DNA of 64,000 nucleotides from Moniliella sp. 'wahieum' (GCA_003971905.1 RSEE01000105.1:150498-214497); one strand, 5' to 3'. Positions 1 through 11,800 are shown, counted from the first letter of the stretch. Numbers and translations are program-made. The notes: generated by a model from the sequence alone, not told the origin.

Positions 1-951
1 GATGGGGCATGCCAATCGTCACGTTGCTGGCGCCGTGTTCGACAATGCGATCAATGAGCGCTTTGATACCAGGAATCAGCGACTCGCCGCCCTCGAGACC
101 AAAGCGTTTGTCCGTCGGGAACTTGCTAGCGATGAAGCGCTCAAAGTTGTCGGACCACATGAGGCGGTCGAGAATCTGCTTCTTTTGGTCGGGCGAGTAC
201 TTGTACGGCTCGGGGCACTCGATGCGTTCGCGCAGCCAGTCGCACCGGCTGCGGTCGGGAATGTGCATGTACTGGTACCCAATGTGGCCGCAGTACACTT
301 TTTTGCACGTATCAATCAACTCGCCAATCGTCATCTCCTTGGTCGTGGTGGCGAAATGAGGGAGCAGACCCGATCCCAGAGACACCTTCTTGCTCATGTC
401 GGCCGGGGTAAAGCCATAGTACTCGAGCGTCAGCTCTTCGGGCACCTTGTTGCGGGGCGCAATGCCCAGCGGGTCCAAGTCGGCCAGACGGTGGCCCCGG
501 ACCTGGAACGCACGGACCAGCAGCTGGACCTGGCGAGCAGAGGCACAAGCACATGCGAGAGGACACGTCAGCAGCAGCGCCCAGCGGGACGGGCGGAGCA
601 AGGGCACCAGCGAAAAAAAGCGACGTACCTTGAGCGTGTCATCGACCTGCACGGCGGTCGAGGGCCCGAGCGGGGCCTGGATCAGCGAAGCGTCGCTGAG
701 CATGGGCGGGGCGTGACGGCGTGCTGGGAGGGCAGGCCCTTGTCGAGGCCCGAGAAGTAGGCGTTCCAGCTGGCGTGGACGCTGGCGGGGTCCTGGCGCC
801 ACTGGCGGTACATCTCGTCGACGTAGTAGCCGTTGTTGGAGCTGAGGAACTTGTCGTTGGCCGACGGCGGGTCGGCGGGCGCGGCGAGGCGGACGCGGGT
901 GGAGGAGGCGAGCGTGCGGAGGTGCGGCGGGAGACGCGCAGACACGCGCAT
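1..951 (-). CDS. KGD1: 2-oxoglutarate dehydrogenase E1, mitochondrial (5' part; cut at window start)
   Basis: This is the N-terminal part of the thiamine-diphosphate E1 subunit of the mitochondrial 2-oxoglutarate dehydrogenase complex, which decarboxylates 2-oxoglutarate in the TCA cycle. Exon 1 runs from an ATG at 951 to 629. It encodes a basic, Arg/Ser-rich mitochondrial presequence, then the family block [21 protein letters not shown] 99-nt intron (628-530, GTACG...CAG) follows. Exon 2 starts [21 protein letters not shown] and continues through [22 protein letters not shown] and [13 protein letters not shown] to IGMPH at the window edge. The frame of exon 1 slips by one base at the G-run 708-711, after SQHAVTP. 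One more base there rejoins the conserved frame, so this is probably an assembly error. The start is the first ATG giving a plausible presequence; an in-frame ATG also lies at 1,095. Family identity is firm. Confidence 0.93.
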
Positions 952-1838
952 GCGCGCGGGCACAGCCGCCGTGCGCAGAGAGGGAGCATGGTGGACGCAG
1001 AAAACGAAACGAGCGGCCAGATACGACCGACGAATATACGAGGCCGCGTCCGCCGTCTGCATCACCCACCACGCGCAGCGCCGCCATTGCGTCACACCCG
1101 CCCGACACTGCCCCCCGGCCCACCCGCCCGCGCTTCGGCCCGCTGCTCACCGGTCAGCGTCAGCTCCGATTTGTGCCGCCCACACGGGGCCCGTGCGCGA
1201 CCTCGGGGCGCAGCGGGGGGGCGCTGTCCTGCGCGTCGCCCGGTCATCACGCGCTACAGTCCCCGCGTGCCCGGTATGTTCTGGCGGTAGGGTTAGGGTT
1301 ATCTCTGTGTTCGTTTTGCGCAGTGCTCGGCTGCTGAGTTGAGAAGACTCGCTCCTCCCATGTCACACCTACCATGACACACATGACATGTCCCGCTTCA
1401 CCCAGCATCGCTCCTGGCTTTGGCATCGCACTTGCTTCGCGTAAGACCGGAGGAACCCAAGGGGTTGGGCGATGAACCTCTGCAAACGTAGAGCAATGCA
1501 ATCGCGGTGGTGGTGGTTGGGTCTAAGCCCTGTAACACACCTAGAGGAGACAGGGGTTCCAACAAGCCTGAGTATCGACCTGGAGGCTTCGGAGGTCAAA
1601 TCAGGGACAAAGGGTGATAATCGATAAGGCGCTTTGGCCTATGTACGGGACGGCCATTGTTTGGTGATCCTCCGGTTGTGGCACTGACGCAGTGGCACCG
1701 ATCCCCCACGCGCCCTGGGTTCCTCTCGAGCACGCACCTCACGGGGGAATCTATGTGCCTGTAACTACTCTCTCTTACATACTGGCTGGATTTTTCGCAG
1801 CTCCGACGACTGTGGAGATGAGTGCGCAGACAGAGTTG
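952..1838. other. Intergenic, upstream of OGDH; no gene seen
   Basis: I see no supported gene here. The stretch holds the presumed OGDH promoter. A doublet of telomere-type repeat (TAGGGTTAGGGTT) at 1,288-1,300 lies about 340 bp upstream of the OGDH start codon. Several copies of the ACATGT/GACATG motif occur near 1,360-1,395. Confidence 0.6.
1288..1300 (+). promoter_or_regulatory. Telobox doublet upstream of OGDH
   Basis: The sequence TAGGGTTAGGGTT is two telomere-type units inside the chromosome, between two genes. In fungi such teloboxes are known binding sites for Myb/telobox factors (Tbf1-like) at promoters of growth genes. Its role here is inference from position; it could also be a relic of telomere insertion. 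Confidence 0.45.
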
Positions 1839-1907
1839 CTGCGGCGATTGCCGAGTGGCGCAGCGGGGCGCTTTTTTGGGAGGCGCCCACTCCAAAGCAC
1901 AGTTGGG

Positions 1908-1915
1908 TTATATAG
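1908..1915 (+). promoter_or_regulatory. TATA box of F-box copy 1
   Basis: TTATATAG lies exactly 80 bp before the predicted ATG at 1,988. The same TATA box, at the same 80-bp distance, is kept in copy 2 (5,894-5,901), although flanking bases have diverged. Confidence 0.6.
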
Positions 1916-1987
1916 TAGCCTCCCATACGTGCGCTGCCTCGCCACCACTCCCTTCGGGCCCACCACCATCCCCGCTGTGTTTGCAGC

Positions 1988-4382
1988 ATGCTAGCGCGTC
2001 TGCCGTTTGAAATCCTCCTCCAGATCGTCGTTAGCGGCGCACTCAATCCGCGCGACCTGCTTAGCCTTGCCTCCACATGCAAGCGTGCGTCCTCCTGCTG
2101 CCACAGCGGCCGATGGCACAGCGACCGAGCACGCAAAGCTGACATGGCCCTTTCCCCACAGACCTTCATGCGACACTGGATACAGAGCTGATCTGGCAGA
2201 GGCTCGCGCCACGTCTCCTTCCCATTTGCCCCCACGCATCAGTGGCAGGCGCCGCGCGGCGCTTGGGGTTTGACATCGTCCCCCAAACATGGAAAGGACT
2301 GCTCGTAGCAGCCGAGCTGGTCGAAGAGCAATTTGGATATACTCTCGATGGCCAGGCGTTCACCCCTGTCACCAATCCAGCTCCTTTGGCCGATACCGTA
2401 CCAAAAGCCTTCATCGACACGAGGCCTGCGAGTGCAACCAGTCGTCATGATTATCGTGCCGATGACAACGTTGCTTTCAAGCAAGCCCCTCCGTAATGGT
2501 GGAGCACAAAAGACGGCTTTCGGCATGTCACTTCCAAAACGCTCGGTTTCGTAGCGACAAACAGTGGCGCCCCCAATCGGAGGAGGAGAAGCTTGCGTCG
2601 TTCGACCGCATGCCATGTAAAGTCAACCTACGCACCATCACTTGTTGGCCTCCAGGCATTATATGGGCTTACGAAGCGTCTCCTGCATCGTTCTTTATCG
2701 GGGGAGACTTTCATAACGATCTTATCCTACTTTTGTTCTACCGTGTTGACGGGGATGCCGGTGATGGTGCGTATGTGGTCTCCGTTCACCGCGCCACCAG
2801 TCCGCTGGATATCGATATGGAATACAGTGATGAATCATTATGTTGGGTTCATGAGCATGACATTGTCATGCCCTGTGCATCAATTCCTACCCGTGATCAC
2901 CCTCTCATCGTCTTGGATGGGTCTACACTTCGGCTTTTGTAAGTCCAACCCTGCCCCCAATTTTCGCATTGTCCTTGGCATCTGATCGATTTCATCATCG
3001 TTTCTCCACCATATCCATCAGAGACATTGATGGCCAACAGAAGTGGTTTTCCGAGTATGCCATATCAACGGGAGAGCCTGCATGCCGGACGGTCCTGGAT
3101 GCACCACAAGACGATTCCTTGGCGCGTCGCTCGCTCAATAATCCTCTCCCGTTTAAAGTCGATTCAGGCTTTCTGTTTGTGTCGTGCAAGAGAGAGCTGT
3201 TCGTTTTTAACCGTGGATCGGGCGCCCGCGTTGGTCACTATCCGAAATGATGCAAAACGGATCAGGTTACTGCTCCAATATGGTACACCTTTCTATTGGT
3301 GGGACTGGTTCGCCTCTGGACAAACCCTGTTTACAGGACGCGGTAAGCATCCTTTCCCATTGCCTTGTTTTTGAGAACAACAAACTAAATGACCTTTCCT
3401 TGCGCTTCAGGATCCACCTGACTGGTGCTTCGATTGGGGAAGCGATGGTAACATCATTATCTCTTCACTAGAAGTGTTCCCTGCCTCGGACAGTTTTTGC
3501 TTTCTCCTGCACACGCCTCGTGACTGTTCGCCTGTTCCCTCCTATCTCTGTATATTGAAGGGCTATCGCCATGCCTTTACCGGGACCGTCCACACCCACC
3601 CAGCTTGGTTTGTCACGGTCAACTTGGGATGCATTACTACTCCGGGTCCAACCATCCCTCCGACTCTCAACTATGACGGCCGCTTTATGTACCAGACAAT
3701 CTCCGACGGCTGGTCATACAAAGTGGACTCTGTCCTGCCAGGTGAGAAGGTCACCATTGAGAACAAACCCGTCCAACCAAAGCCCATTCCGTCAACCCCA
3801 ACTTGCGTTGTCTACTGTGGTCCTCGGCTGCGCCTTGGATGCCTCAGGTTGGTCCTTGTTGACTGGAAGTATGCTCGTCTTCCCCATGAAATTCGGTTGA
3901 CAGACATGCCCCTTCGACCGATCCGGGTCGATACGCCAACACCGATGGTCTTGGGTCCTGATCTCATTGTCCCTGATGTCTCCCAGATTGAGAAGGGCAA
4001 AGACAAGAATCAAAACCAAAGTGGGAATAACAGCGTCCGAGATCCCATGGTTTCTACCCATTCGTCCACTCCCAACCCGCACCCGGAATTCTTCTCGTAC
4101 AACAACAGCTCTACTTCCTTTATTGAGACGGGCAGTATCCTCTTCTCCACAGGGGCATTCTTTGCATTGAAACTATTCGTATGGTACGGGAATTTACCCT
4201 CCTTCTCGCTTTCACCAATTATATTGGAATTGGGGTGCCAAGGCCCGCCAATGGCTCCAAACCCACTGATTCCATCCCATTTGGGACCTTCAACATCCTC
4301 ACAGCCTGGATTGGCTCCCTTTCGCTCCACACACCTCATTTCCCTTGCCGCATTTCCGACAGGTAAAAGACCCATCTATTAA
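1988..4382 (+). pseudogene. F-box protein gene, copy 1 (frame broken)
   Basis: Exon 1 (1,988-2,084) encodes MLARLPFEILLQIVVSGAL followed by NPRDLLSLASTCK. This is a typical N-terminal F-box, the Skp1-binding module of SCF ubiquitin ligases. Intron 2,085-2,161 leads into LHATLDTELIWQRLAPRLL in one frame. Further introns are at about 2,940-3,021 and, by analogy with copy 2, near 3,342-3,410. Two one-base differences from copy 2 break the frame: near 2,485-2,490, giving a stop after FKQAPP, and near 3,225, giving a stop after VGHYPK. The last exon, from about 3,411, is open to 4,382 and ends differently from copy 2. The ~600-residue region after the F-box has no domain I recognise. Given the homopolymer errors elsewhere, one or both lesions could be artefacts, so pseudogene status is provisional. 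Confidence 0.6.
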
Positions 4383-4732
4383 TCCCTCAGTCGCGCGCCT
4401 GCGGCGACCAACCCCGCGTTTGACGGGTCTTCCTTGTTACACCCCTTCTTGTAACCCTTTCCCTTGTGATCTTGCCCGTACCCCTGGTTGATGGGGATCC
4501 TTTCCCCCACCTTCCATTCTCGTCATCTCTCGTCCACCCTCAGTATCCTCGTCCTTTCACACCTATCCTGTCCTAACCCTGCCCGTTTTCCAGCTAGAAT
4601 GATCCACTTGACAGTCAGCCACCTCTTGTTAGCGTTCTACTTCTCCTACGACCTCGTCCTCCAGCAATCCGTTAGTCCAGTCGCGCGAGCCCTCCGCTAG
4701 CCGCGTCGATTTCCAGCCTCAATCCAGTCTCA

Positions 4733-5010
4733 GTTGAGGCAGTCTTTGTCCGCCGCTGCTTCCTCCCATCCCTAAGTCCCGGAGGCTTCAGACATGTTAC
4801 TACAGCCCAAGCCGGTGCAGACGCAGTCTTGCTACACGAGCAGCCGCCCCACCAGAGTCCTCTCCTCGTCCCTAGCTACTGTATGCGCGGATTCACCAAC
4901 TAGCCCAAACCCGAAACTACCGTGAGTCGACCTACCGTCGCCTAAGGGATGGCACCCCGAAACCCCGGGCGAGCCCCCTCGCGGGGCTGCCCCGTGAGAC
5001 ATGTGACAGG
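4733..5010 (+). repeat. Dispersed 3' module, copy A
   Basis: This module begins near TTGAGGCAGTC and ends near GTGAGACATGTGAC. It contains the shared blocks CCCAAGCCGGTGCA and CCGAAACTACCGTGAGTCGA. It recurs downstream of F-box copy 2 and again, alone, at 11,801-12,131, so it can be duplicated independently of the F-box gene. I see no coding sequence in it. Confidence 0.75.
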
Positions 5011-5227
5011 AAGTGTGCGCGCGATCATGTAACTGCTGAGCGCACCTCGGCCCAGCCCTCAGACTGGGATTTGAAAAACGTCTCTGTGCCTCAGGCACAC
5101 CCGAGCACGCCACCGTCCCGTCGGGTGGAACCGCGCGAAGATATGCAGCTGTCCCTCTTCCGGTCTACCCCCCTCGCCACAATTCCTTTTGTTGGCTATA
5201 TCAACTCGGACATATAATAGACGAAGA

Positions 5228-5286
5228 AGTGCTATCGGATGATATTATTAGTGCCTTCACAGCCTTCGTAGCCTTCGCTTGCTTCG
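5228..5286 (+). repeat. Inverted repeat, left arm
   Basis: These 59 bp, starting AGTGCTATCGGATGAT, match the reverse complement of 5,741-5,799 with 6 differences by eye. The arms enclose about 454 bp without a recognisable gene. The whole resembles a small non-autonomous inverted-repeat (MITE-like) element. I cannot define a target-site duplication. Confidence 0.75.
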
Positions 5287-5740
5287 TCTGCTTAGGGTTA
5301 GCACTGGAGAAGCAGGTATCTGCACCCTAGTTGACCGGTAGAGTGGGGCGCCCCCCCCCCGTAGAAAGGCAGGGGTTTCAGGATGAAGGATGAGATCTGA
5401 GATCTGATACGACGGAGAATCTCTCCTTTCTATCTCGGAGGGTGGACAAGAATCTGCCAACAACACTATTGCTCGCCGACCTGCACGTGACGGGTGATGG
5501 GTGGAGAGCCGCGAGGAGAAGCCTTTTATTGGGGCGTGAAGCTTGATTGAAGCTTGAAGCCAAGGCGGCTGCCCCAAGGCTGCGTATGCGCCGGCTTGGG
5601 GGTAGCAATGCTAGTAACGTGTCTGAAGCCTCAGGGGCTGATGGACGGATAAAGAGAGACAAGGGAGATGGAGGGAGCAGGGCATGCGCAGCGGCCTGCG
5701 AGCGTCACCGTGCTGGGGCTCCCTGGCACTACCCTCCAAC

Positions 5741-5799
5741 CGAAGCAAGCGAAGACTGCGAAGGCTGCGAAAGCACTAAGAAGATCATCCGATAGCACT
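5741..5799 (-). repeat. Inverted repeat, right arm
   Basis: This is the partner of 5,228-5,286 in opposite orientation. It ends 23 bp before the start of F-box unit copy 2 at 5,823. The inverted-repeat element therefore abuts the duplication breakpoint, which suggests it took part in the rearrangement (inference). Confidence 0.75.
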
Positions 5800-5893
5800 T
5801 GCTCGTATATGATGTGGAGCCGCTGCGGCGATCGCCAAGTGGCGCAGCGGGGCGCTTTTTTGGTATAGCCGCCCACTCCGCTCCACGGTTGGG

Positions 5894-5901
5894 TTATATA
5901 G
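5894..5901 (+). promoter_or_regulatory. TATA box of F-box copy 2
   Basis: TTATATAG lies 80 bp before the ATG at 5,974, exactly as in copy 1. Confidence 0.6.
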
Positions 5902-5973
5902 TAGCCTTCCATGCATGCGCTGCCTCGCCACCACTCCCTTCAGGCCCACCACCATCCCCGCTGTGCTTGCAGC

Positions 5974-8239
5974 ATGCTAGCGCGTCTGCCGTTGAAGGTC
6001 CTCCTCCGAATCGTCGTCAGCGGCGCACTCAGTCCGCGCGACCTGCTCAGCATCGCCTCCACATGCAAGCGTGCGTATCTCTGCCGCCAGGCACAGCGAC
6101 CGCGCAACGCTGACATGGCCCTTTACCCACAGACCTTCATGCGACACTAGATACTGAGCCGACCTGGAATTGGCTCGCGTCACGTCTCCTTCCTATTTGC
6201 CCCCAGGCATCACTGGCTGACGCCGCGCGGGACCTGGGGTTTGATATTGTCCCCCAAACATGGAAAGGACTGCTCGTGGCGGCCGAGCTGCTCGAAGAGC
6301 AATTTGGATATACTCTCGAGGGCAAGGCGATCACCCCTCTCACTGACCCTGCTCCTTTGGCCGATACCGTACCACAAGTCTTCATCGACAGCAGGCCTGA
6401 GAGTGCAACCAGTCGTAATGAGTATCGTGGCGATCACAACGTCGATTTCAAGCAAGTCCCCTGGGTATTGGCGGAGCACAAGAGACGACATTCGTCGTGT
6501 GACTTTCAAAACCCTCGGTTTCGCAGCAACAAAGCGTGGTGGCTGCTAAAGCAGTTGGGGCGGGAGCAGCGTGCGTGGTTAGACCGCATGCCATGTAAGG
6601 TCAGCTTGGATACCATCACATGTTCGCCTCCAAGATATGGTCTTACGAGGCGTCTCCTGAATCATGCTTTATGGGGGGAGACTTTCATAACGACCTTATC
6701 CTACTTTTGTTCTACCAAGTTGGCGCGGATGCCGGCGAAGGTGCGTATGTGGTCTCCCTTCACCGCGCCACCAGGCCGCTGCATATCGATATGGAAAACA
6801 GTGATGAATCATTATGTTGGGTTCATGAGCATGACATTGTCATGCCCTGTGCATCAATTCCTACCCATGACCACCCTTTCATCGTCTTGGATGGGTCTAC
6901 ACTTCGGTTTTTGTAAGTCCAACCCTGCCCCATTTTTCGAAATGCTCTTGGCATCTGACCGATTTCATCATCGTTTCTGCATCATATCCAGAGACATTGA
7001 GGGCCGACAGAAGTGGTTTTCCGAGTATGCCATATCAACGGGAAAACCTACATGCCGGACGGTTCTGGATGCACCACAAGTCGATTCCTTGGCGCATCAC
7101 TCTCTCAATAATCGCCCCTTTCAAGTCGATTCAGACTTTCTGTTTGTGTTATGCAAGAGAGAGCTATTCGTTTGTGACCGTGTATCGGGCGGTCGCCTTT
7201 GGTCACTATCCGAAATGATGCAAAACGGATCAGGTTACTGCTCCAATATGGTACACCTTTCTATTGGTGGGACTGGTTCGCCTCTGGACAAACCCTGTTT
7301 ACAGGACGCGGTAAGCATCCGTTCCCATTGCCTTGTTTTCGGGACCAAAAAACTAAATGATTTTTCTTTGCGCTTCAGGATCCACCTGACTGGTGCTTCG
7401 ATTGGGGAAGCGATGGTAACATCATTATCTCTTCACTAGAAGTGTTCCCTGCCTCGGAGAGTTTTTGCTTTCTCCTGCGCACGTCTCGTGACTGTTCGCC
7501 TGTTCCCTCCTATCTCTGTATATTGAAGGGCTATCGCCATGCCTTTACCGGGGACGTCCATACCCACCCAGCTTGGTTTGTCACGGTCAACTTGGGATGC
7601 ATTACTACTCCGGGTCCAATCATCCCTCCGACTCTCAACTATGACAGTCGCTTCATGTACCAGACAATCTCCGACGGCTGGTCATACAAAGTGGACTCTG
7701 TCCTGCCAGGCGAGATGGTCGCCATTGAGAACAAACCCGTCCAACCAAAGCCCATTCCGTCAAGCAGAACTTGTGTCATCTACAGTGGTCCTCGGCTGCG
7801 CCTTGGATGCCTCAGGTTGGTCCTTGTTGACTGGAAGCATGCTCGTCTTCCCAATGAAATTCGGTTGACAGACATGCCCCTTCGACCGATCCGGGTCGAT
7901 ACGCCAACACCGATGGTCTTGGGACCTGATCTCATTGTCCCTGATATTTCCCAAATTGAGAAGGACAAAGACAAGAATCAAAACCAAAGTGGGAACAACA
8001 GCGTCCGAGATCCCATGGTTTCCACCGATTCGTCCACTCCCAATCCACACCCGGAATTCTTCTCGTACAAAAACACCTCCACTTCCTTAATTGAGATGGG
8101 CAGTATCCTCTTCTCCACAGGGGCGTTTTTGGCATTGAGAGACATTTCATGTGATTCGAGAATGTACCCTCCTTCTCGCTTTCACCAATTATATTGGGAT
8201 TGGGGTGCCAAGGCCCGCCGATGGCTCCAAACCCACTGA
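5974..8239 (+). pseudogene. F-box protein gene, copy 2 (one frame break)
   Basis: The predicted exons are 5,974-6,070, 6,133-6,912, 6,992-7,310 and 7,379-8,239, all with GT-AG borders. The F-box is MLARLPLKVLLRIVVSGAL followed by SPRDLLSIASTCK. After it the frame runs through LDTEPTWNWLASRLLP and WKGLLVAAELLEEQFGYTLE. At about 6,633 a 4-bp deletion relative to copy 1 shifts the frame inside exon 2. It is not in a homopolymer, so it is probably real. Downstream the frame resumes with IWSYEASPES.FMGGDFHNDL, crosses intron 3 into DPPDWCFDWGSDGNIIISSL and ends WGAKARRWLQTH. If functional, it would be a substrate adaptor of an SCF ubiquitin ligase. The C-terminal part is unrecognised. Confidence 0.6.
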
Positions 8240-8965
8240 TTCCATCCCATTTGGGACCTTCAACATCCTCACAGCCTGGACTGTGCTTCCCTTTCGGTCC
8301 TCACGCCTCATTTCCCTTGCCGCATTTCCGACAGGTAAGACCCATCGAATCCACCGGTGGTATGCGTTGGCAGGAAAAGGGGAAAGTGTTATACGGGCTG
8401 CGGCGGACCCGATGGTCGGATCCAAACGCTGACGCCCACCTGCTCCGCACATGCCCTGTAGAGCGTGCTCCGCAGGCCAACCAAGTGTGACATGTGATGA
8501 TGGTTGGCTAAATAGGTGTCGTGGTCCGAAGGGCCATGCGTCCGCGCAACATCCGCGCGACCGTCGCCCTCCGCCCAACCGAGCTTCCACCTCTGTCTCC
8601 GTTTCCTTTCCTTTCTCGGTCGCGCCTGCGGCGACCAACCCCGCCTTCGACGTGTCTTCCTTTCTGCAGACCTTCTTGTATCCGTTTCCCTTTTGATCAT
8701 GCCCCCCCCCCTGGTTGTGGGGGATCTTTTCTCCCACCTTTCACTCTCGTCATCTCTCGTCCACCATCTACCCGTCATTTCCCGCCTATCCTGTCCGACC
8801 CCTGCCCGTTTTCCAGCCAATTGATCCAGTACATGATGCCTCCTCTTGTTAGCGTCCGACTTCTCCTTCGACCTCGTCCTCTTGCCATCCGTCAGTCCAC
8901 AGTCGCGCGAGCCCTCCTCTAGCCGCGTCGATTTCCAGTCTCTTTCCAGTCTCTTTCCAGTCTCA

Positions 8966-9213
8966 GTTGAGGCAGTCTTTGTCCGCCGCTGCTTCCTCCC
9001 ATCCCTAAGTCCCGGAGGCTTCAGGCTTGTTACTCCAGCCCAAGCCGGTGCAGACGCAGTCTTGCCACACGAGGAGCCGCCCCACCAGAGGCCTCTCCTC
9101 GGCCCTAGCTACTGTACGCTCGGATTCACCAACTAGCCCAAGCCCGAAACTACCGTGAGTCGACCTACCGTCGCCGAAGGGATCGTACCCCGAAACCCCT
9201 GGGCGGGCCCCCT
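8966..9213 (+). repeat. Dispersed 3' module, copy B
   Basis: This is the second copy of the module at 4,733-5,010, located at the 3' end of F-box unit copy 2. It stops where a run of GAGTTCT/GAGTTCC heptamers (9,217-9,251) begins. Confidence 0.75.
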
Positions 9214-11800
9214 TATGAGTTCTGAGTTCTGAGTTCCGAGTTCCGAGTTTTCTATGCGATCGAAACGCGTACAAGGGATGGTATCATCGAGGACAATATA
9301 TCAGGGATGGCTAGCGGCTCCCAACAAATTGGATTAGGCGGCGCACGAAAGCTATAGGCGGTGCGCACACAGATGCGTGAAAAAGTTCGCAACATTTTAA
9401 TGACCTGAATTGTAGTACAGGCTGCCTAGGCGCCTCTTTCCGCATGAGGCCTGAGGCTCAGGCTCAAACGCATGCGTTCCTGCCGCCTGAGGTTCAGGCC
9501 TGGGGTCCCGAGGCTTGAAGCTTGAAGCTCTTAAGGCTCCCGATCTTAAGCTTCAGGCTTCAAGAATTTCAAGCCACAACAAGTCTATTAGTCTCAGATC
9601 TCAGATATCAGAAACTCAGTAGACTCACACGCGGACTCATCGGTCAGGAAGGCTGACCCACCACACCGAGCCTCAAGCTCCTCTCGGCCGCAGAAGCTTG
9701 AACTTCAAGCCTCAATATCGCACTATCTCAATCTTCAATCTTCAAGGCTATCATGTGGATCAGGCATCTCATACAGCACAGTGCATCAGCCTCTGAATCA
9801 AAATCAGGGAAAAGAGAAGAGAAGTATAAGGCCTAAGGGTTAGGCCATGCACCATGCTTTGTCGACGAGCGATCGCTTGAGGCATGGATGTATGATGCAT
9901 GATATGCGATGTATGACGCGTGACGCGTGACGGGTGCCGCTGTCGGAGCCGCGCAACAAAACATTTCCGGGACGAGGCGCAAGGGTGTGTGGGACTCTTG
10001 AGATTGATGTCGGCGAGGCCGGAGGGCATATGCCATGTGACATATGACATGTGACATGTGAGGCCTGAGAGACCCGGAGAGCCCAGGGTGGGGGCGGGAG
10101 AGGGAGCTCAGCCGGTCAATATAAGTCAACGGCGGGTCAGCCCTTGTCAACCCTTGTCAACCCTTGTCAACCACGTCAACCACGTCAACCACATCTCGAA
10201 CTCAACACACAAGTTTTGAGTCCAATGTTCAACCACTAACCGCTCCGCCTGGACGGATAAACGTTAAACGTAGCAACAGTAAACTGCTTGGAAGGACGCG
10301 GAGGATTCAAGTCAGTGTGTGGTTCCCGAGGAGCCTACTGTTCATGAGGCTGTGACATGTGATGGTAGAGAGCAGCGTCGTTAACCGCGTTAACGTCATT
10401 AATGCCATTAAGCATTAGCGCGTCTGCGTCTCTGTTGATGCATGATGTACCTCTCCGTATAAGCCACAATTTGGTTCTATAGTCGATCCTATACAAGCCG
10501 AAAGGGCATGCGCTTATGGCGCTTATATGAGCCAAAAGCGGATGGGATAGGCGATTATAGAGAAGCCAGAGTAGTGACATTTATACTAGCGGTTATTATA
10601 GCAATAATGCTTCGTTCGTGCCTTGGTTACAAAACGGAGAGAGGGCAGCGGGAAGAGCACAGAACAGAACAACATGACCGTCGATGAGATCGGTGGACTG
10701 TAGCTGGTTCTATATTTAGCAAAAGTGCGAAGCAGAGACGAACGAGTACACACGGTACTGCGAGCAGCCTAAGATCAAACTGCTGACTGTGTTGACTGCT
10801 GAACGCTGGAATCAACCTCTGAGGATTCAACCTGAGTGCGCAGCCAGCCCAGAGCAAGTTTTGAAAATTGGCATTGAAGCTTGAAGGTATACCTCAAGCG
10901 GGAACGAGAACAAAAAGAAAGAGATTATGCGCGCACGGGGAGTGGCTATCGAGTGGCTTTTGTTGTAACTAATCAGCAGTTCTAGTCACTAATCACAGGT
11001 CACTGCATCTTCAAGCTTCACAGCTAACCCTCTCTTCTGTACTCAGTGTACTCAGTACTCACTGCATGTAATCACGTCCTCTCAGATCTCAGATCTCACG
11101 CGTCACACCAGCGACATGGCCACAAAACACCTGCAACCCCACCCTGGAGGAAGAGGAGGGCACATCAAACATCTGCCTCAAGCTTCAAGGGGGTCTCTCA
11201 GGGTCTCGATCTGTAGCACCCTCCGGCCTCCCGCGTCCCGTCGCCGTCAACGCGTCTCAACGTGTCAACTTTAAACCCCTCAAGGTGGTGACAGATCTGA
11301 GGCTCAGATCTGAGGGATCTGAGGTCCAAAAGACCTAAGAAGTTCGAGATCTGACTGGAGAGTGACTAGTGACTAGCGACTAGTGACTCCCCCCGGCGAT
11401 GATGTCGATGATGAGAGTCAAGCTGATTGGTTGAGCTTAGTCGAGCTTCAAGCTCCAAGTGACGAGTACTAACTACAGTGATCCCCCCAGTTAGTACGTT
11501 ATACGGCAGCCATTTCATTGACGGAGCTTAAGGCTGGGACAGGGGAACGCTACGCCTAAACCGACCCGTTCATTTTGCGCGTGTTACTTGGCAGCGCCAC
11601 CATGCTAGGGAACCAGGGGGATCGCCAGGATATCAGGAACTCTGGTGCTCGCTATCCGGTCCCATACCCGAGGTATAGCGCGTGTGAACACGGATGAACG
11701 TGGTAGACTTCCGAGCTATAAACAAAACACTGTCGACTTGAAGTGCTTGAGGTTCTACGCCGCGGTATCTACGCCCTTTACATGTTACGCGTTGCACGTC
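9214..11800. other. Gene desert rich in palindromic heptamers
   Basis: I found no convincing gene. The stretch is packed with tandem 7-bp units: GAGTTCT/C at 9,217-9,251, CGCGTGA at 9,917-9,930, CATGTGA/CATATGA passing in phase into GGCCTGA at 10,034-10,068, and AGTGACT/AGCGACT at 11,361-11,388. It also has 10- and 9-bp repeats based on CCCTTGTCAA and CCACGTCAA at 10,140-10,195. Confidence 0.65.

Larger units (their letters stand above)
1839..5010 (+). repeat. Duplicated F-box unit, copy 1
   Basis: From CTGCGGCGAT at 1,839 onward this unit aligns colinearly with 5,823-9,213. The match covers promoter, F-box gene, 3' pyrimidine-rich tail and a 3' module ending near 5,010. Introns are matched in position. 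The copies differ by many substitutions and short indels, and copy 2 has about 255 extra bp around 8,340-8,600. The duplication is therefore not recent, or has mutated quickly. Confidence 0.85.
5823..9213 (+). repeat. Duplicated F-box unit, copy 2
   Basis: This is the direct-repeat partner of 1,839-5,010. It has the same promoter, intron positions and 3' module. It carries an extra segment of about 255 bp (about 8,340-8,600) between the gene end and the pyrimidine-rich tail. Confidence 0.85.

Noticed and set aside
1845-1870. tRNA-like A box (TGGCGCAGCGGG) in the F-box promoter repeat, also at 5,840
   Set aside because: No B box follows at a suitable distance and no cloverleaf can be formed; it is simply part of the duplicated promoter.
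6597-6641. A 45-nt intron in F-box copy 2 that would hide the 4-bp deletion
   Set aside because: GTAAGG...CCAAG borders exist, but removing it does not bring the flanking frames into phase, and copy 1 reads through this segment.
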